Positions 26,042 to 34,997 of a stretch of 64,000 bases of DNA are shown here, one piece after another. A model generated the notes under the pieces. The model saw only the letters and a list, made by a program, of their open reading frames with translations, was not told where the DNA came from and searched no databases. Location: NCBI GenBank assembly GCA_016718315.1, contig JADKDV010000010.1, positions 1-64,000 on the forward strand, written 5' to 3'. The stretch is from Candidatus Obscuribacter sp. GTDB taxonomy: Bacteria > Cyanobacteriota > Vampirovibrionia > Obscuribacterales > Obscuribacteraceae. Every line of letters starts with the position of its first letter. The first letter of the stretch is position 1. A program made the position numbers and the translations under genes.

Positions 26042-27501
26042 CAGTACACCCGAGTATTCTTTTGAGACCTGTGCTTATAGTCGATGCTCTTTTGCATACC
26101 ATCAAAGGACAACAAAAGAGCAGCCTGAGCCCAGGCAAGTGGCTCATTGGCGTCCGAGATCCAGTGTCTGTTTTTAGAGTCCACCGGCTCAGTCGGGTCA
26201 ATTATATAAGCTTCCGGCACATTAAACCGGCTATTGACATGAGAGAGACCACGATTAAAATGCTCCACCTGCCGTTTATATATGGCTTCTGAGCCAGTGC
26301 GTCTATAAATTTCACCAAGCACCACCGAGATCATTGGTGAGACATGGCACCACTGGGCTTCTTCATGTGCTTTTAGATCTTTGCGGTCATTGCGACCATC
26401 CCAGATGTCACCAGGATAACGGGCAATACCATAGTCACCCATGAGCTTGGCCTCGATGATATCGATGAGCTTGACTGTGATGGCATCATCAAAAAGTGGA
26501 CGCTCAGCCAGAGAACCCATTATTAGTGCATTGACTATGGCTGAGTCAGCCACCCGCACTTTGCGCTTATCGGCTCTTGTGTCATTTTGATCCGAGACTA
26601 TGTATTCATAAGGCAGTATTTGTTTGAGAGCAGCCTTACATTGCCCCATAAGATCACGCAATAGTTTTTCGTCTACTACAAAAGTGCGACTGTCACCGTC
26701 TATAGTGCCTTTAATGGCGCCGTGGCGACTGACATATTCGTACTCTTCTCTCAGTGCGGCCAGAGCCACAGCTATCGACGAAGCATGGACAGCTCGTTTA
26801 TCCTCCCAGGCCCCTAGCTCCATGTCGTTTGCTACATTTACAGCCTTTAGATAATGGGGCAAAAGCAAAGCATAACTAATAGCTGCTTTACTACCGGCGA
26901 GACTCTTGAGGCTCTTATCCTTTTGATTAAGATCCAAAAACAGCAAATAACCAATAAATGACAGCGCATCGTTTTGAGCATGACCCCAGGGCTCGGTCAG
27001 CTCAGCCAGCGAGACGGAGTTGTAGCGGATATGGGGACGAGCCATCATGTCGCTGGCTTTGACTTTGCCATCTATGACATCGATAAAACGTTGCCTGTAT
27101 ATATAGTGGTGCTTGAGCGAGCTATCCAGACCCTTTTGCCAGTCACCACCAAGCCCGGTGGCACGCTCAGCCAGTGCCTGCATGATATTGTCTCTGTCCC
27201 ACTGCATAAGCAATAGCCCACTGATAGCAGACTCCATAGAGCGCTCATCCACTACTGTGACAGCAGACTGACCACCAGTACTGTAGCGCTTGAGAGTAAA
27301 TGTGCCTTTAGACTTGAGCAAGTCAAACAAATTTTTGACACTCTTTGTGTCATAGTCAGAGCTCTTTAGCTTGTCCACAATTATATTCTGAAAGATTATT
27401 TGAGATGTTTGCGCAGGCTTTACCTCGCCAAAGGCCAGTGCTGGTGATAGAGCGGTGGCTACCACCAGAGCTGTTATAGTTATTTTTTTTGCTATTGTCA
27501 T
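26041..27501 (-). CDS. Secreted GH15/phosphorylase-kinase-like (alpha/alpha)6 protein
   Basis: 486 residues, signal peptide ending ALAFG near residue 24. The internal sequence RPHIRYN, GHAQNDALSFIGYLLFL, ELGAWEDKRAVHASSIAVAL and DYGIARYPGDIWDGR follows the pattern of glycoside hydrolase family 15 and the related phosphorylase kinase alpha domain (helical toroid, QND and G-x-WE segments). It probably acts on or binds an alpha-glucan outside the cytoplasm; catalytic acids were not assigned. It sits between the matrixin-like gene (16 bp) and ppc (1-base overlap), an odd place for a secreted protein. Confidence 0.62.
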   Translation of the reverse strand: MTIAKKITITALVVATALSPALAFGEVKPAQTSQIIFQNIIVDKLKSSDYDTKSVKNLFDLLKSKGTFTLKRYSTGGQSAVTVVDERSMESAISGLLLMQWDRDNIMQALAERATGLGGDWQKGLDSSLKHHYIYRQRFIDVIDGKVKASDMMARPHIRYNSVSLAELTEPWGHAQNDALSFIGYLLFLDLNQKDKSLKSLAGSKAAISYALLLPHYLKAVNVANDMELGAWEDKRAVHASSIAVALAALREEYEYVSRHGAIKGTIDGDSRTFVVDEKLLRDLMGQCKAALKQILPYEYIVSDQNDTRADKRKVRVADSAIVNALIMGSLAERPLFDDAITVKLIDIIEAKLMGDYGIARYPGDIWDGRNDRKDLKAHEEAQWCHVSPMISVVLGEIYRRTGSEAIYKRQVEHFNRGLSHVNSRFNVPEAYIIDPTEPVDSKNRHWISDANEPLAWAQAALLLSFDGMQKSIDYKHRSQKNTRVY

Positions 27502-27517
27502 ATCTACTTTGCACTAC

Positions 27518-28534
27518 TTATGGTGTCAGTGTTTTTAATTTTGCCTGGACTTGTTCTGATTCTTTTACCTTTTTGTTAAACATCAAAGTCTGAGCATAAA
27601 AGCGTAGTACTTGTGCATAGAGTGGCTTGTTGGAAGCATCACCCTCAAGGACATTACTAGCCTTTTTGTAGAGTTCCTCAGCTTTTGGCATATTGCGCTG
27701 CATCATGGCCATGGTGCCAAAATTGGCATAAATGCCAGCCAGATTTTTGCGTACCAGACTGTTAGCAGGGTCCAGTTTATAAGCTTCTTCCAGTTTGGTA
27801 GTAGCTAAATCAAAATTGCCTTGATTCATAGCCATAGCTGCTTCGTTGTTGGCTCTCAAACTCATCATGGCTGGACTTGTACCGGTAGGGAGCGGTATCT
27901 GAGTGGGCGTAGTGGAGACAGCTCCATCAGCGTACAAAGTTAAGGCTGTGGCTTTGTCACGTATGCTCAGCAAGGCTGGTTTGTCTTCTGGATAAATAGC
28001 AGCAAACATCACATCGGTTTGGTTGGGACTGTGCCCACCAATGCCTATGGCGTGTCCAATTTCATGCAGAGCAATACGTTTAAAATAGTTCTCTGTCACC
28101 ACAGGCATCTTAGAGGGTCCCACTGTCAAAAATGTAATGGTGGCACTGGCTATACCAGAGGCATCAGGCACCACAATTGTTTGACCGTCTTCAGTGGGTG
28201 ATTGCATCTGACTGCGATCGTTAGTAAAACGGCAGACAATAGAGGCATCAGGAGTAGTGACAAATTCAAATCGGATTTTTGACGATAAGGATGCTTCCCA
28301 GAGAGCAAAGCTCTCTTTAATAAGGCTGACAAAGTCTGGTCTAAAACCAGGCACTTTACTACCATCCTCTATATAGACTTTGACTGGTATGCGCGCATCA
28401 GGAAAACGCATTTTAGCCTGTAAAGAGCTAGCGTAGTTATCGACAGCACCGGTCAAATTTTGTCCCAGCTGTGCCAGAGCAACTGGCTCCGCGACAATCA
28501 ATGTCAGACCCAGGAGCACAATTAGCTTTTTCAT
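27518..28534 (-). CDS. Secreted matrixin-like metalloprotease with TPRs
   Basis: 338 residues; signal peptide MKKLIVLLGLTLIVAEPVALA. A metzincin-type zinc site HEIGHAIGIGGH is at residues 157-168, followed by a Met-turn-like TDVMFAAI. The third His comes one residue later than in classical HExxHxxGxxH, a spacing I associate with a bacterial GHSPN subgroup. Residues 215-338 form TPR units (AAMAMNQGNFDLATTKLEEAYKLDP; MPKAEELYKKAS). It would cleave proteins in the periplasm or outside. It is flanked at 16 bp on both sides by an ABC-F gene and the GH15-like gene. Confidence 0.82.
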   Translation of the reverse strand: MKKLIVLLGLTLIVAEPVALAQLGQNLTGAVDNYASSLQAKMRFPDARIPVKVYIEDGSKVPGFRPDFVSLIKESFALWEASLSSKIRFEFVTTPDASIVCRFTNDRSQMQSPTEDGQTIVVPDASGIASATITFLTVGPSKMPVVTENYFKRIALHEIGHAIGIGGHSPNQTDVMFAAIYPEDKPALLSIRDKATALTLYADGAVSTTPTQIPLPTGTSPAMMSLRANNEAAMAMNQGNFDLATTKLEEAYKLDPANSLVRKNLAGIYANFGTMAMMQRNMPKAEELYKKASNVLEGDASNKPLYAQVLRFYAQTLMFNKKVKESEQVQAKLKTLTP

Positions 28535-28550
28535 CTAGCCTCTTTAAGCG

Positions 28551-30266
28551 CTACTTGCGAGCCTCTTTACGTTCAGCTTCTTTGGCTGTACGTTTGACGC
28601 GTTTTTCACTTTCTTTTTGCGCTTTTTCGTGAGCTATTTTATCAGCTTCAGCCTTTTCTCTTTCTCTTTCTTTGAGTTCAAGATAATAGTTATAGCCACC
28701 GTGATAAACCACCAGCTGACCATCTCTAACTTCCACAATTTTGGTAGCTACTTCCTGGATAAAATAGCGGTCGTGAGAGACTATCACCACAGTGCCGTCA
28801 AATTTTTTGAGAGCAGCTTCCAGAGTTTCTTTGGCGGGGATGTCGAGGTGGTTTGTGGGCTCGTCCAAGATCAAAAAATTATTGGCACTCAGTAGCATCT
28901 TGGCCAGCGCCAGACGTGCTTTTTCGCCACCAGATAGGGCTCCGACTCTTTTATAAACCGAATCCCCCGAAAAGAGGAAGCGACCCAGAAGTCCGCGCAC
29001 TTCATCGGTCTTCCAGTCGGGCACTTGATCGTAAATCGTATCGAGTACTGTTTTTTCCAGGTCGAGAGCTTCAGCCTGGTTTTGCTCAAAATAGGCTGGT
29101 TTAACGTTGTGCTCACCGAGCTTAACTGTGCCATCGAGAGGTGCTTCCTGACCAGTAAGTAGTCTCAAAAATGTCGACTTACCACAGCCATTGGGACCGA
29201 GCAAGGCAATGCGCTCACCGCGAGTGATATCGAGCTGGGCGTCGCAAAAAATCAGTTTGTCATCATAGCCATGGGTCAATTTGCGCACAGTAGCTACTTC
29301 TACGCCGCTGCGTACGGCCTCTGGAAATTTAAATTCGAGGGTACGTTCGTCTTCATCGGGTCTTTCGACAAGCTCGATTTTGTCCAGTTGTTTTTCTCTA
29401 CTTTTAGCCTGGGTACTGCGTGTGGCTGAGGCTCTAAATCTGTCCACAAAAGCCTGTTGCTTTTCCATTTCGCGAGATTGTCTCTCATAGGCAGCCAGTT
29501 GCACTTCTTTGTTGAGGCGACGGGCCTCCACATAGGCAGTGTAATTGCCCAGATAAAGTGATGATACGCCGCGCTCCATCTCCACAATAGTGGTGCAAAG
29601 TCTGTCCATAAAATGTCTATCGTGAGAGACAATGACCATAGGCATAGTGCTGGCGCGCAAAAAGTTTTCGAGCCACTCGATAGTGGCCAGGTCGATGTGG
29701 TTTGTCGGTTCGTCCATGAGGAGCAGATCTGGCTCGGTCAGGAGCATCTTGCCGAGGTTCATACGCATTTGCCAGCCGCCGCTAAATTCGCTGACTTTGC
29801 GCTTGCCATCGGCAGCAGTAAAGCCTACGTTGATTAGCATTTTTTCAATTTTGGCGTCCATCAAATAGCCGCCCTTGGTCTCAAACTCAGTTTGCAAATT
29901 ATGCATACGCGTAATCAGTCTATCGAGATCAGCGCTATGAGCTGTTTCCATAGCATGATGGACGACATTGAGTTCTTCCTGGATGCTGTTTAATTCCACA
30001 AAGGCACGAGTAAATTCATCACCAACAGTGTTATCCAGCTCCAGATCAAATTCCTGGCAGAGATAGCCGACCTTGAGCCCTTGCTGTCTAATGACGTTGC
30101 CCGATGTAGGCTCTTCGTGACCGGTGATAATTTTAAACTGAGTAGTTTTACCGCTGCCGTTTGGTCCAACCAGACCAATACGATCACCGGATTTAAGCTC
30201 CCAGCTTACGTTTTTCAGGACTTCGCCCTGAGGATAAATTTTACTGACGCAATCTAATCTGAGCAA
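28551..30266 (-). CDS. ABC-F ATPase (ribosome-associated type)
   Basis: 571 residues with two ATP-binding cassettes and no membrane segment: Walker A GPNGSGKTT and GPNGCGKST, signatures EFSGGWQMRM and LSGGEKARL, DEPTNHIDL and DEPTNHLDI, and the long helical linker between them (about residues 240-320). The C-terminus is a Lys/Glu/Arg-rich helix. ABC-F proteins act on the ribosomal E site to relieve stalling or give antibiotic protection; which applies is not visible. The start is TTG at 30266 with GAGGT five bases upstream. Leads the run that continues with matrixin, GH15-like, ppc and proBA. Confidence 0.9.
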   Translation of the reverse strand: MLRLDCVSKIYPQGEVLKNVSWELKSGDRIGLVGPNGSGKTTQFKIITGHEEPTSGNVIRQQGLKVGYLCQEFDLELDNTVGDEFTRAFVELNSIQEELNVVHHAMETAHSADLDRLITRMHNLQTEFETKGGYLMDAKIEKMLINVGFTAADGKRKVSEFSGGWQMRMNLGKMLLTEPDLLLMDEPTNHIDLATIEWLENFLRASTMPMVIVSHDRHFMDRLCTTIVEMERGVSSLYLGNYTAYVEARRLNKEVQLAAYERQSREMEKQQAFVDRFRASATRSTQAKSREKQLDKIELVERPDEDERTLEFKFPEAVRSGVEVATVRKLTHGYDDKLIFCDAQLDITRGERIALLGPNGCGKSTFLRLLTGQEAPLDGTVKLGEHNVKPAYFEQNQAEALDLEKTVLDTIYDQVPDWKTDEVRGLLGRFLFSGDSVYKRVGALSGGEKARLALAKMLLSANNFLILDEPTNHLDIPAKETLEAALKKFDGTVVIVSHDRYFIQEVATKIVEVRDGQLVVYHGGYNYYLELKEREREKAEADKIAHEKAQKESEKRVKRTAKEAERKEARK

Positions 30267-30278
30267 GGCTACCTCACA

Positions 30279-30295
30279 AGTAGAATTTTTCTACT
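30279..30295 (-). promoter_or_regulatory. Small hairpin in the ABC-F leader
   Basis: AGTAGAA-AAA-TTCTACT, perfect 7-bp arms, directly upstream of the GAGGT ribosome-binding site of the ABC-F gene. Not followed by T residues, so not a terminator. It could modulate translation initiation. Confidence 0.35.
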
Positions 30296-30399
30296 ACCCG
30301 TTAGTATATTACACAGTCCACTTGGCGTGCCCAGCCAGCCCGCTTCTGTGTTTTTTTCTTGGCCTTTTTATCAATGAGCACATACTCATTTAAGCCTTT

Positions 30400-32262
30400 T
30401 TATTTGCGCTGCTCAAGCTCGTCAAAGCGCATGTAGAGCTTATCCACCTCATCTTTGGCATGATTGACTTGCTGCATTATTTCAGCCAGTTTGACATGAT
30501 TGTGAGCGATAGATTTATCTTCCATGCTTTTTTTAAGCTCAATTACCTTCTCTTCGGCAGCGGCAATTTTACTTTCCATACCAGCCAGCTCTCTCTTTTC
30601 ATTGTTAGAGAGCGGCTTTGTCTTTATTTCTTCCTTGACCACAGTGGCTACCGCGGACTGCTCAGGCTCGACTGCCAGTTCCGGTCTTGAGGGTCTAGGA
30701 CGGTTTTCTTTTTTGTTTGATTTTTTGCCGAGATTGTCCTGCCACTGCCAGTAGTCGGCATAGTATTCAGCACCACCAGAGCCATCGAGAGCAAGTATAT
30801 GGGTAGAGATGCTATCGAGCATAAAGCGATCGTGAGTTACCAGTACCACTGCTCCTTCAAAGTCATCGAGACTCTGTTCGAGTACCTCTAATGAGGGGAT
30901 ATCGAGGTCATTGGTAGGTTCGTCCAGGATAAGTAAGTCAGCTTCTTGTAGCATCAGACGAGCAATAAAAATCCGTGACTGCTCACCGCCCGAGAGATAA
31001 CTGACCTGCATGGGCAGCTGATCGGGACGAAAGAGAAAGCGCTTACTCCAGCTCGCCACATGCATCGGGCGCCCTTTAAATGTGACCGTATCACCAATAG
31101 GGCAGAGTGCTTGCTTAAGAGTGATGGTCTGATCGAGAGCCTCGCGCATCTGGTCAAACCAGACGACCTTGAGACCTTCTGCCCGTTTGATAGTGCCTGT
31201 ATCAGGGGCGAGTTTGCCAGCCAGCATCTTAAGGAGAGTAGTCTTGCCACTGCCATTGGTGCCAGCGAGACCGAGCTTGAGACCAGGTGCCAGGATAATA
31301 TCCAGGTCCTTAAAGAGTGTACGCGAGACACCGTTCTCGGTATAAGTCTTGGAGATACCTTTGCCCACCACAAGCTCTTTGGTACGTCTATTGCTTGAGG
31401 TAAAATCAAGAGCAGCAGCCAGCTTTTGCGAATTACGAAATTTAACTTCTTCCAGCTCGTCAGCCAACTTACCGGCTTCTTTGATACGGCTCGAAGATTT
31501 GGTCTGCCTCGCTCGGGCTCCCCGCATAAGCCAGGCCACTTCACGCCGCATCTTGCTAGCCAGTGCCTTTTGCTCATTAGCCTGAGCACTTTCGTATTCT
31601 TCTTTGGCCAGGACATAGTCGTGATACTGCCCTTTGACCGAAAGGAAGCCATTTTTGTAAAAGGAGTTAAGCTCAATTACACGGGAGGCAATGTTCTCGA
31701 GGAAGCTTCTGTCGTGGCTGACCAGCATAAAACTAAAGCTGGCGTTGCGCAAAAACTCTTCCAGCCAGAGCACACCGCTCAAATCAAGGTGGTTAGTAGG
31801 CTCATCCAGTAGCAAAAAGTCAGGCTCTTTAACCAGCTCAGCGCATAGTGCCAGTCTTTTGATCCAGCCACCTGAGAGTGTGCCCACTGATAAATCCAGA
31901 TCGTTAAAACCCATCCGGGTCAAAGTTGCCGCTGCTCTCGCTGACATGATGCCAGTCTCATCATGGTCGCCTTCTACCGCCTTAAGTGAGGCCAGGACAA
32001 CATCATGGACCCCTAGAGTTTTATCAAAACTATGATACTGCGGCAAATAAGCCACTTTAAGGTCACGTCTTTTGACTACTGAGCCGTCATCTGGCTCCAC
32101 CAGGCCAGCCAGAATTTTGAGCAAAGTAGACTTACCGGAGCCATTTGGTCCAATAAGAGCGACCTTTTCATCGTCTTCGATGCTAAAGCTTATCTCTTTA
32201 AATAAAGGTCTGGCACTATAAGATTTGGTCAGAGACTGACAAGTTACAAGGGGTGCGCCCAC
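30400..32262 (-). CDS. uup: ABC-F ATPase, Uup-like with C-terminal coiled coil
   Basis: 620 residues. Two cassettes (GPNGSGKST with LSGGWIKRL and DEPTNHLDL; GTNGSGKTT with YLSGGEQSRIFI and DEPTNDLDI), then a Pro/Glu-rich linker and a C-terminal coiled coil at about 540-620 (ESKIAAAEEKVIELKK; HAKDEVDKLYMRFDELEQ), the arrangement of Uup, which binds branched DNA and ribosomes. The GTG start overlaps the thioesterase stop (TAGTG), so the pair is coupled. A 133-bp gap separates it from the next ABC-F gene. Confidence 0.85.
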   Translation of the reverse strand: MGAPLVTCQSLTKSYSARPLFKEISFSIEDDEKVALIGPNGSGKSTLLKILAGLVEPDDGSVVKRRDLKVAYLPQYHSFDKTLGVHDVVLASLKAVEGDHDETGIMSARAAATLTRMGFNDLDLSVGTLSGGWIKRLALCAELVKEPDFLLLDEPTNHLDLSGVLWLEEFLRNASFSFMLVSHDRSFLENIASRVIELNSFYKNGFLSVKGQYHDYVLAKEEYESAQANEQKALASKMRREVAWLMRGARARQTKSSSRIKEAGKLADELEEVKFRNSQKLAAALDFTSSNRRTKELVVGKGISKTYTENGVSRTLFKDLDIILAPGLKLGLAGTNGSGKTTLLKMLAGKLAPDTGTIKRAEGLKVVWFDQMREALDQTITLKQALCPIGDTVTFKGRPMHVASWSKRFLFRPDQLPMQVSYLSGGEQSRIFIARLMLQEADLLILDEPTNDLDIPSLEVLEQSLDDFEGAVVLVTHDRFMLDSISTHILALDGSGGAEYYADYWQWQDNLGKKSNKKENRPRPSRPELAVEPEQSAVATVVKEEIKTKPLSNNEKRELAGMESKIAAAEEKVIELKKSMEDKSIAHNHVKLAEIMQQVNHAKDEVDKLYMRFDELEQRK

Positions 32263-32708
32263 TATAGATTCCTCAAGACAGCCAGAAGTGGCTCAGTAAG
32301 TGGCGTTGAACGCCTGGTTTTATCATCGGTCAGGACGATGACTGATTCAGCAGTGCTGTAGCAGGTGTCATCCATAAATATCGCCTGACCAATACGAAAG
32401 GATGAACGACCTATAGAAAGGATTTTGGAGCCAATGCAAGCTGTGCCGGGAAAATTCATTTCTTTTAAATAATCCAGGGTGATTTTGGCAATAACAAAAT
32501 TGAGACCGTCTCCGGCAAAATGCGAGCCGTCTGCCTTAAAGAGAAAATCCACTCGGCCAGACTCAAAGAGTGAGCAGTAAACAGCGTTATTGATATGCCC
32601 CTGTTTATCAGTGTCACCATAGCGCAATTGCACCTCGGTCCAATATTTGTAGGCCGATTTGTCAGTATCACATACGGTGCCACGCAGGCTACCGGGCTCA
32701 GCGCTCAT
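32262..32708 (-). CDS. Acyl-CoA thioesterase (4HBT, YbgC-like)
   Basis: 148 residues with a hotdog fold. The motif LRYGDTDKQGHINNAVYCSLFESGR carries the conserved Asp and the HINN helix of 4-hydroxybenzoyl-CoA thioesterase-like enzymes, which hydrolyse acyl-CoA thioesters. The substrate is not predictable. It is the first gene of a two-gene unit with the Uup-like ATPase (one-base overlap). Confidence 0.85.
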   Translation of the reverse strand: MSAEPGSLRGTVCDTDKSAYKYWTEVQLRYGDTDKQGHINNAVYCSLFESGRVDFLFKADGSHFAGDGLNFVIAKITLDYLKEMNFPGTACIGSKILSIGRSSFRIGQAIFMDDTCYSTAESVIVLTDDKTRRSTPLTEPLLAVLRNL

Positions 32709-32813
32709 AATTACTCTATGCTCCTATCTCCCCAATGTTAGCAAAGATGGTAAATTTAAAAGGCAATTACTACGTTTTCGCAGCTATTGACAACCACCAT
32801 TTGAGGGGCATCC

Positions 32814-34997
32814 ATGCGTATACTTCCCGGCAAACCGTACCCCCTGGGCGCAACCTGGGACGGTCTGGGAGTCAACTTTGCAATTTTTTCAGAAAACGCC
32901 AGTAAAGTTGAACTCTGCTTATTTGATAGCCCCGAGTCACGCTATGAGAGCAAACGCATCGAGCTGACCGAGTACAACAACCAGATTTTTCATATCTATT
33001 TAAAGGATATTCGCCCCGGTCAAGTCTATGGCTACCGTGTTTACGGTCCCTATGACCCCGAAAAGGGACTTAGATTTAATGGCAACAAAGTCTTGCTCGA
33101 CCCTTATGCCAAGTCAATTGTGCGCACTGAGACCTGGGACGACAGTCTCTTTGGCTACGAAGTAGGGCATGAAGACGATGACTTGAGCTTTGATGGCCGG
33201 GACTCAGCCCCTTATGCGCCCCTGAGCGCAGTTGTAGACCAATCTTTTACCTGGGGCAACGATACTCCGCCCAACACTCCCTGGCACGAAACCATCATCT
33301 ACGAAGCCCACGTCAAGGGCATGACCGCCCTCCATCCCGATATCCCCGAGGAGCTGCGCGGCACGTATGCCGCTATCGCCACCGAGCCGGTCATCCGCCA
33401 CCTCAAAAAACTTGGCGTAACAGCTCTTGAATTAATGCCAATACATAGCAGAAGCGACAATCAAAATCTGGTGGCAGCGGGTCTCAATAACTACTGGGGT
33501 TACAACACTCTGGGTTATTTTGCCCCGGACTTGCGCTATTCGCACTATAAAGGTGCCACCAACGAAGTACGCGAATTTAAAATGATGGTGCGCGCTCTGC
33601 ATGCCGCTGGTATCGAAGTAATCCTTGATGTGGTCTACAACCACACTGCCGAAGGCAACCAGCTTGGTCCCACTCTTGTATTTAGAGGTGTGGACAATAC
33701 CAGCTATTACCGCTGTGGTGGAGAAGACACCAGCCGCTATTACATTGACACCACCGGCTGTGGCAATACTCTCAATATGACTCACCCCAGAGTCTTGCAA
33801 CTAATCATGGATAGCTTGCGCTACTGGGTCCTGGAGATGCACGTCGACGGCTTTAGATTTGACCTGGCATCAGCCCTTGCCCGTGAGCTATACGAAGTCG
33901 ATAAGCTCTCCTCATTTTTTGATATCATCCAGCAAGACCCGGTGATATCTCAAGTCAAGCTCATAGCAGAGCCCTGGGATCTGGGCGAAGGCGGCTATCA
34001 AGTCGGCAACTTCCCTGTACTCTGGACTGAATGGAACGGTCAGTACAGAGACACCATGCGAGCCTTTTTTAAGGGCGACCAAGGTTTGCTTGGTCAAATG
34101 ACCACAAGACTGGCTGGCAGCTCGGATCTCTATGCTCATAGCGGTCGCAGCCCCCACGCCAGTATCAACTTTGTCACCTGTCATGATGGCTTTACCATGC
34201 GCGATCTGGTCAGCTACAACCAGAAGCATAATTTGCTCAATCTAGAAGACAACCGCGACGGCGAAAGCAACAACCACAGCTGGAACTGCGGCGTGGAAGG
34301 CGAAACCGACAACCCTAAAGTCAACGCCCTGCGCATGAGACAGAGACGCAATTTGATGGCTATTTTGATGCTATCGCTTGGTGTGCCCATGATCTCGGGC
34401 GGCGATGAGATGGGTCGCACCCAAAAAGGTAATAACAATGCCTATTGCCAGGACAACGAAATAAGCTGGACCAACTGGGACCTCACAAGTGAAGAAGAAG
34501 ACTTCCTGCATTTTGTGCAAAAGCTAGCAGCCATCAGACATTCACAGCCAGTCTTGCGCCGTCGCAAATTTTTTAAAGGACAGGTACTGGAAGCGATTCA
34601 GGAAGGACACAATCAGATCAAAGATATTGTCTGGCTCAATCCAGATGGTACTGAGATGAATGAAAAAGATTGGACCGATACTAAGCGCCTCAACTTTGGT
34701 GTGCTCTTTGAAGGCTCCACCATAGACGATACCGATGAAGACGGCAGACCGATTGTAGGCAATACACTGCTTTTACTCTGTAATGCCAACTGGGAAGATA
34801 TCAGCTACGCTCTGCCACCAAATCAAGTCTCACAATACTGGCGCATGTTTGCCCCCCACCGTATGGACAAAACCTGGAAGCTGCATTTTGAGACATCAAA
34901 CAAACTGAGCTCAAGCTGCTGGCCATTGCAGTCGCAATTTTTGATGGAAGGTCGCACACTGGCTCTATTTGAGCTAGTGGACAAAGACCAGCAGTAG
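32814..34997 (+). CDS. glgX: Glycogen debranching enzyme GlgX
   Basis: 727 residues. N-terminal CBM48 (PLGATWDGLGVNFAIFSENA) and GH13 isoamylase-type catalytic barrel: VILDVVYNHTAEGN, nucleophile Asp in HVDGFRFDLASAL, acid Glu in KLIAEPWDLG, and the FVTCHDGFTMRDLVSYNQKHN motif. Removes alpha-1,6 branches from glycogen limit dextrins. GAGGGG precedes the ATG. It converges on glgB with no base between the two stop codons, so a branching and a debranching enzyme share their 3' ends. Confidence 0.96.
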   Translation: MRILPGKPYPLGATWDGLGVNFAIFSENASKVELCLFDSPESRYESKRIELTEYNNQIFHIYLKDIRPGQVYGYRVYGPYDPEKGLRFNGNKVLLDPYAKSIVRTETWDDSLFGYEVGHEDDDLSFDGRDSAPYAPLSAVVDQSFTWGNDTPPNTPWHETIIYEAHVKGMTALHPDIPEELRGTYAAIATEPVIRHLKKLGVTALELMPIHSRSDNQNLVAAGLNNYWGYNTLGYFAPDLRYSHYKGATNEVREFKMMVRALHAAGIEVILDVVYNHTAEGNQLGPTLVFRGVDNTSYYRCGGEDTSRYYIDTTGCGNTLNMTHPRVLQLIMDSLRYWVLEMHVDGFRFDLASALARELYEVDKLSSFFDIIQQDPVISQVKLIAEPWDLGEGGYQVGNFPVLWTEWNGQYRDTMRAFFKGDQGLLGQMTTRLAGSSDLYAHSGRSPHASINFVTCHDGFTMRDLVSYNQKHNLLNLEDNRDGESNNHSWNCGVEGETDNPKVNALRMRQRRNLMAILMLSLGVPMISGGDEMGRTQKGNNNAYCQDNEISWTNWDLTSEEEDFLHFVQKLAAIRHSQPVLRRRKFFKGQVLEAIQEGHNQIKDIVWLNPDGTEMNEKDWTDTKRLNFGVLFEGSTIDDTDEDGRPIVGNTLLLLCNANWEDISYALPPNQVSQYWRMFAPHRMDKTWKLHFETSNKLSSSCWPLQSQFLMEGRTLALFELVDKDQQ

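Noticed and set aside
30330..30400. Terminator between the two ABC-F genes
   Set aside because: T-runs on the plus strand face no plus-strand gene; the minus-strand AATGAG-CTCATT hairpin is not followed by T residues.
30954..31676. Minus-strand 240-codon frame
   Set aside because: Another frame of the Uup-like ATPase gene on the same strand; the ATPase frame has all conserved motifs.
32797..32813. TTGACA just upstream of glgX
   Set aside because: The position 17 bp on is inside the ribosome site and start codon with no -10 hexamer.
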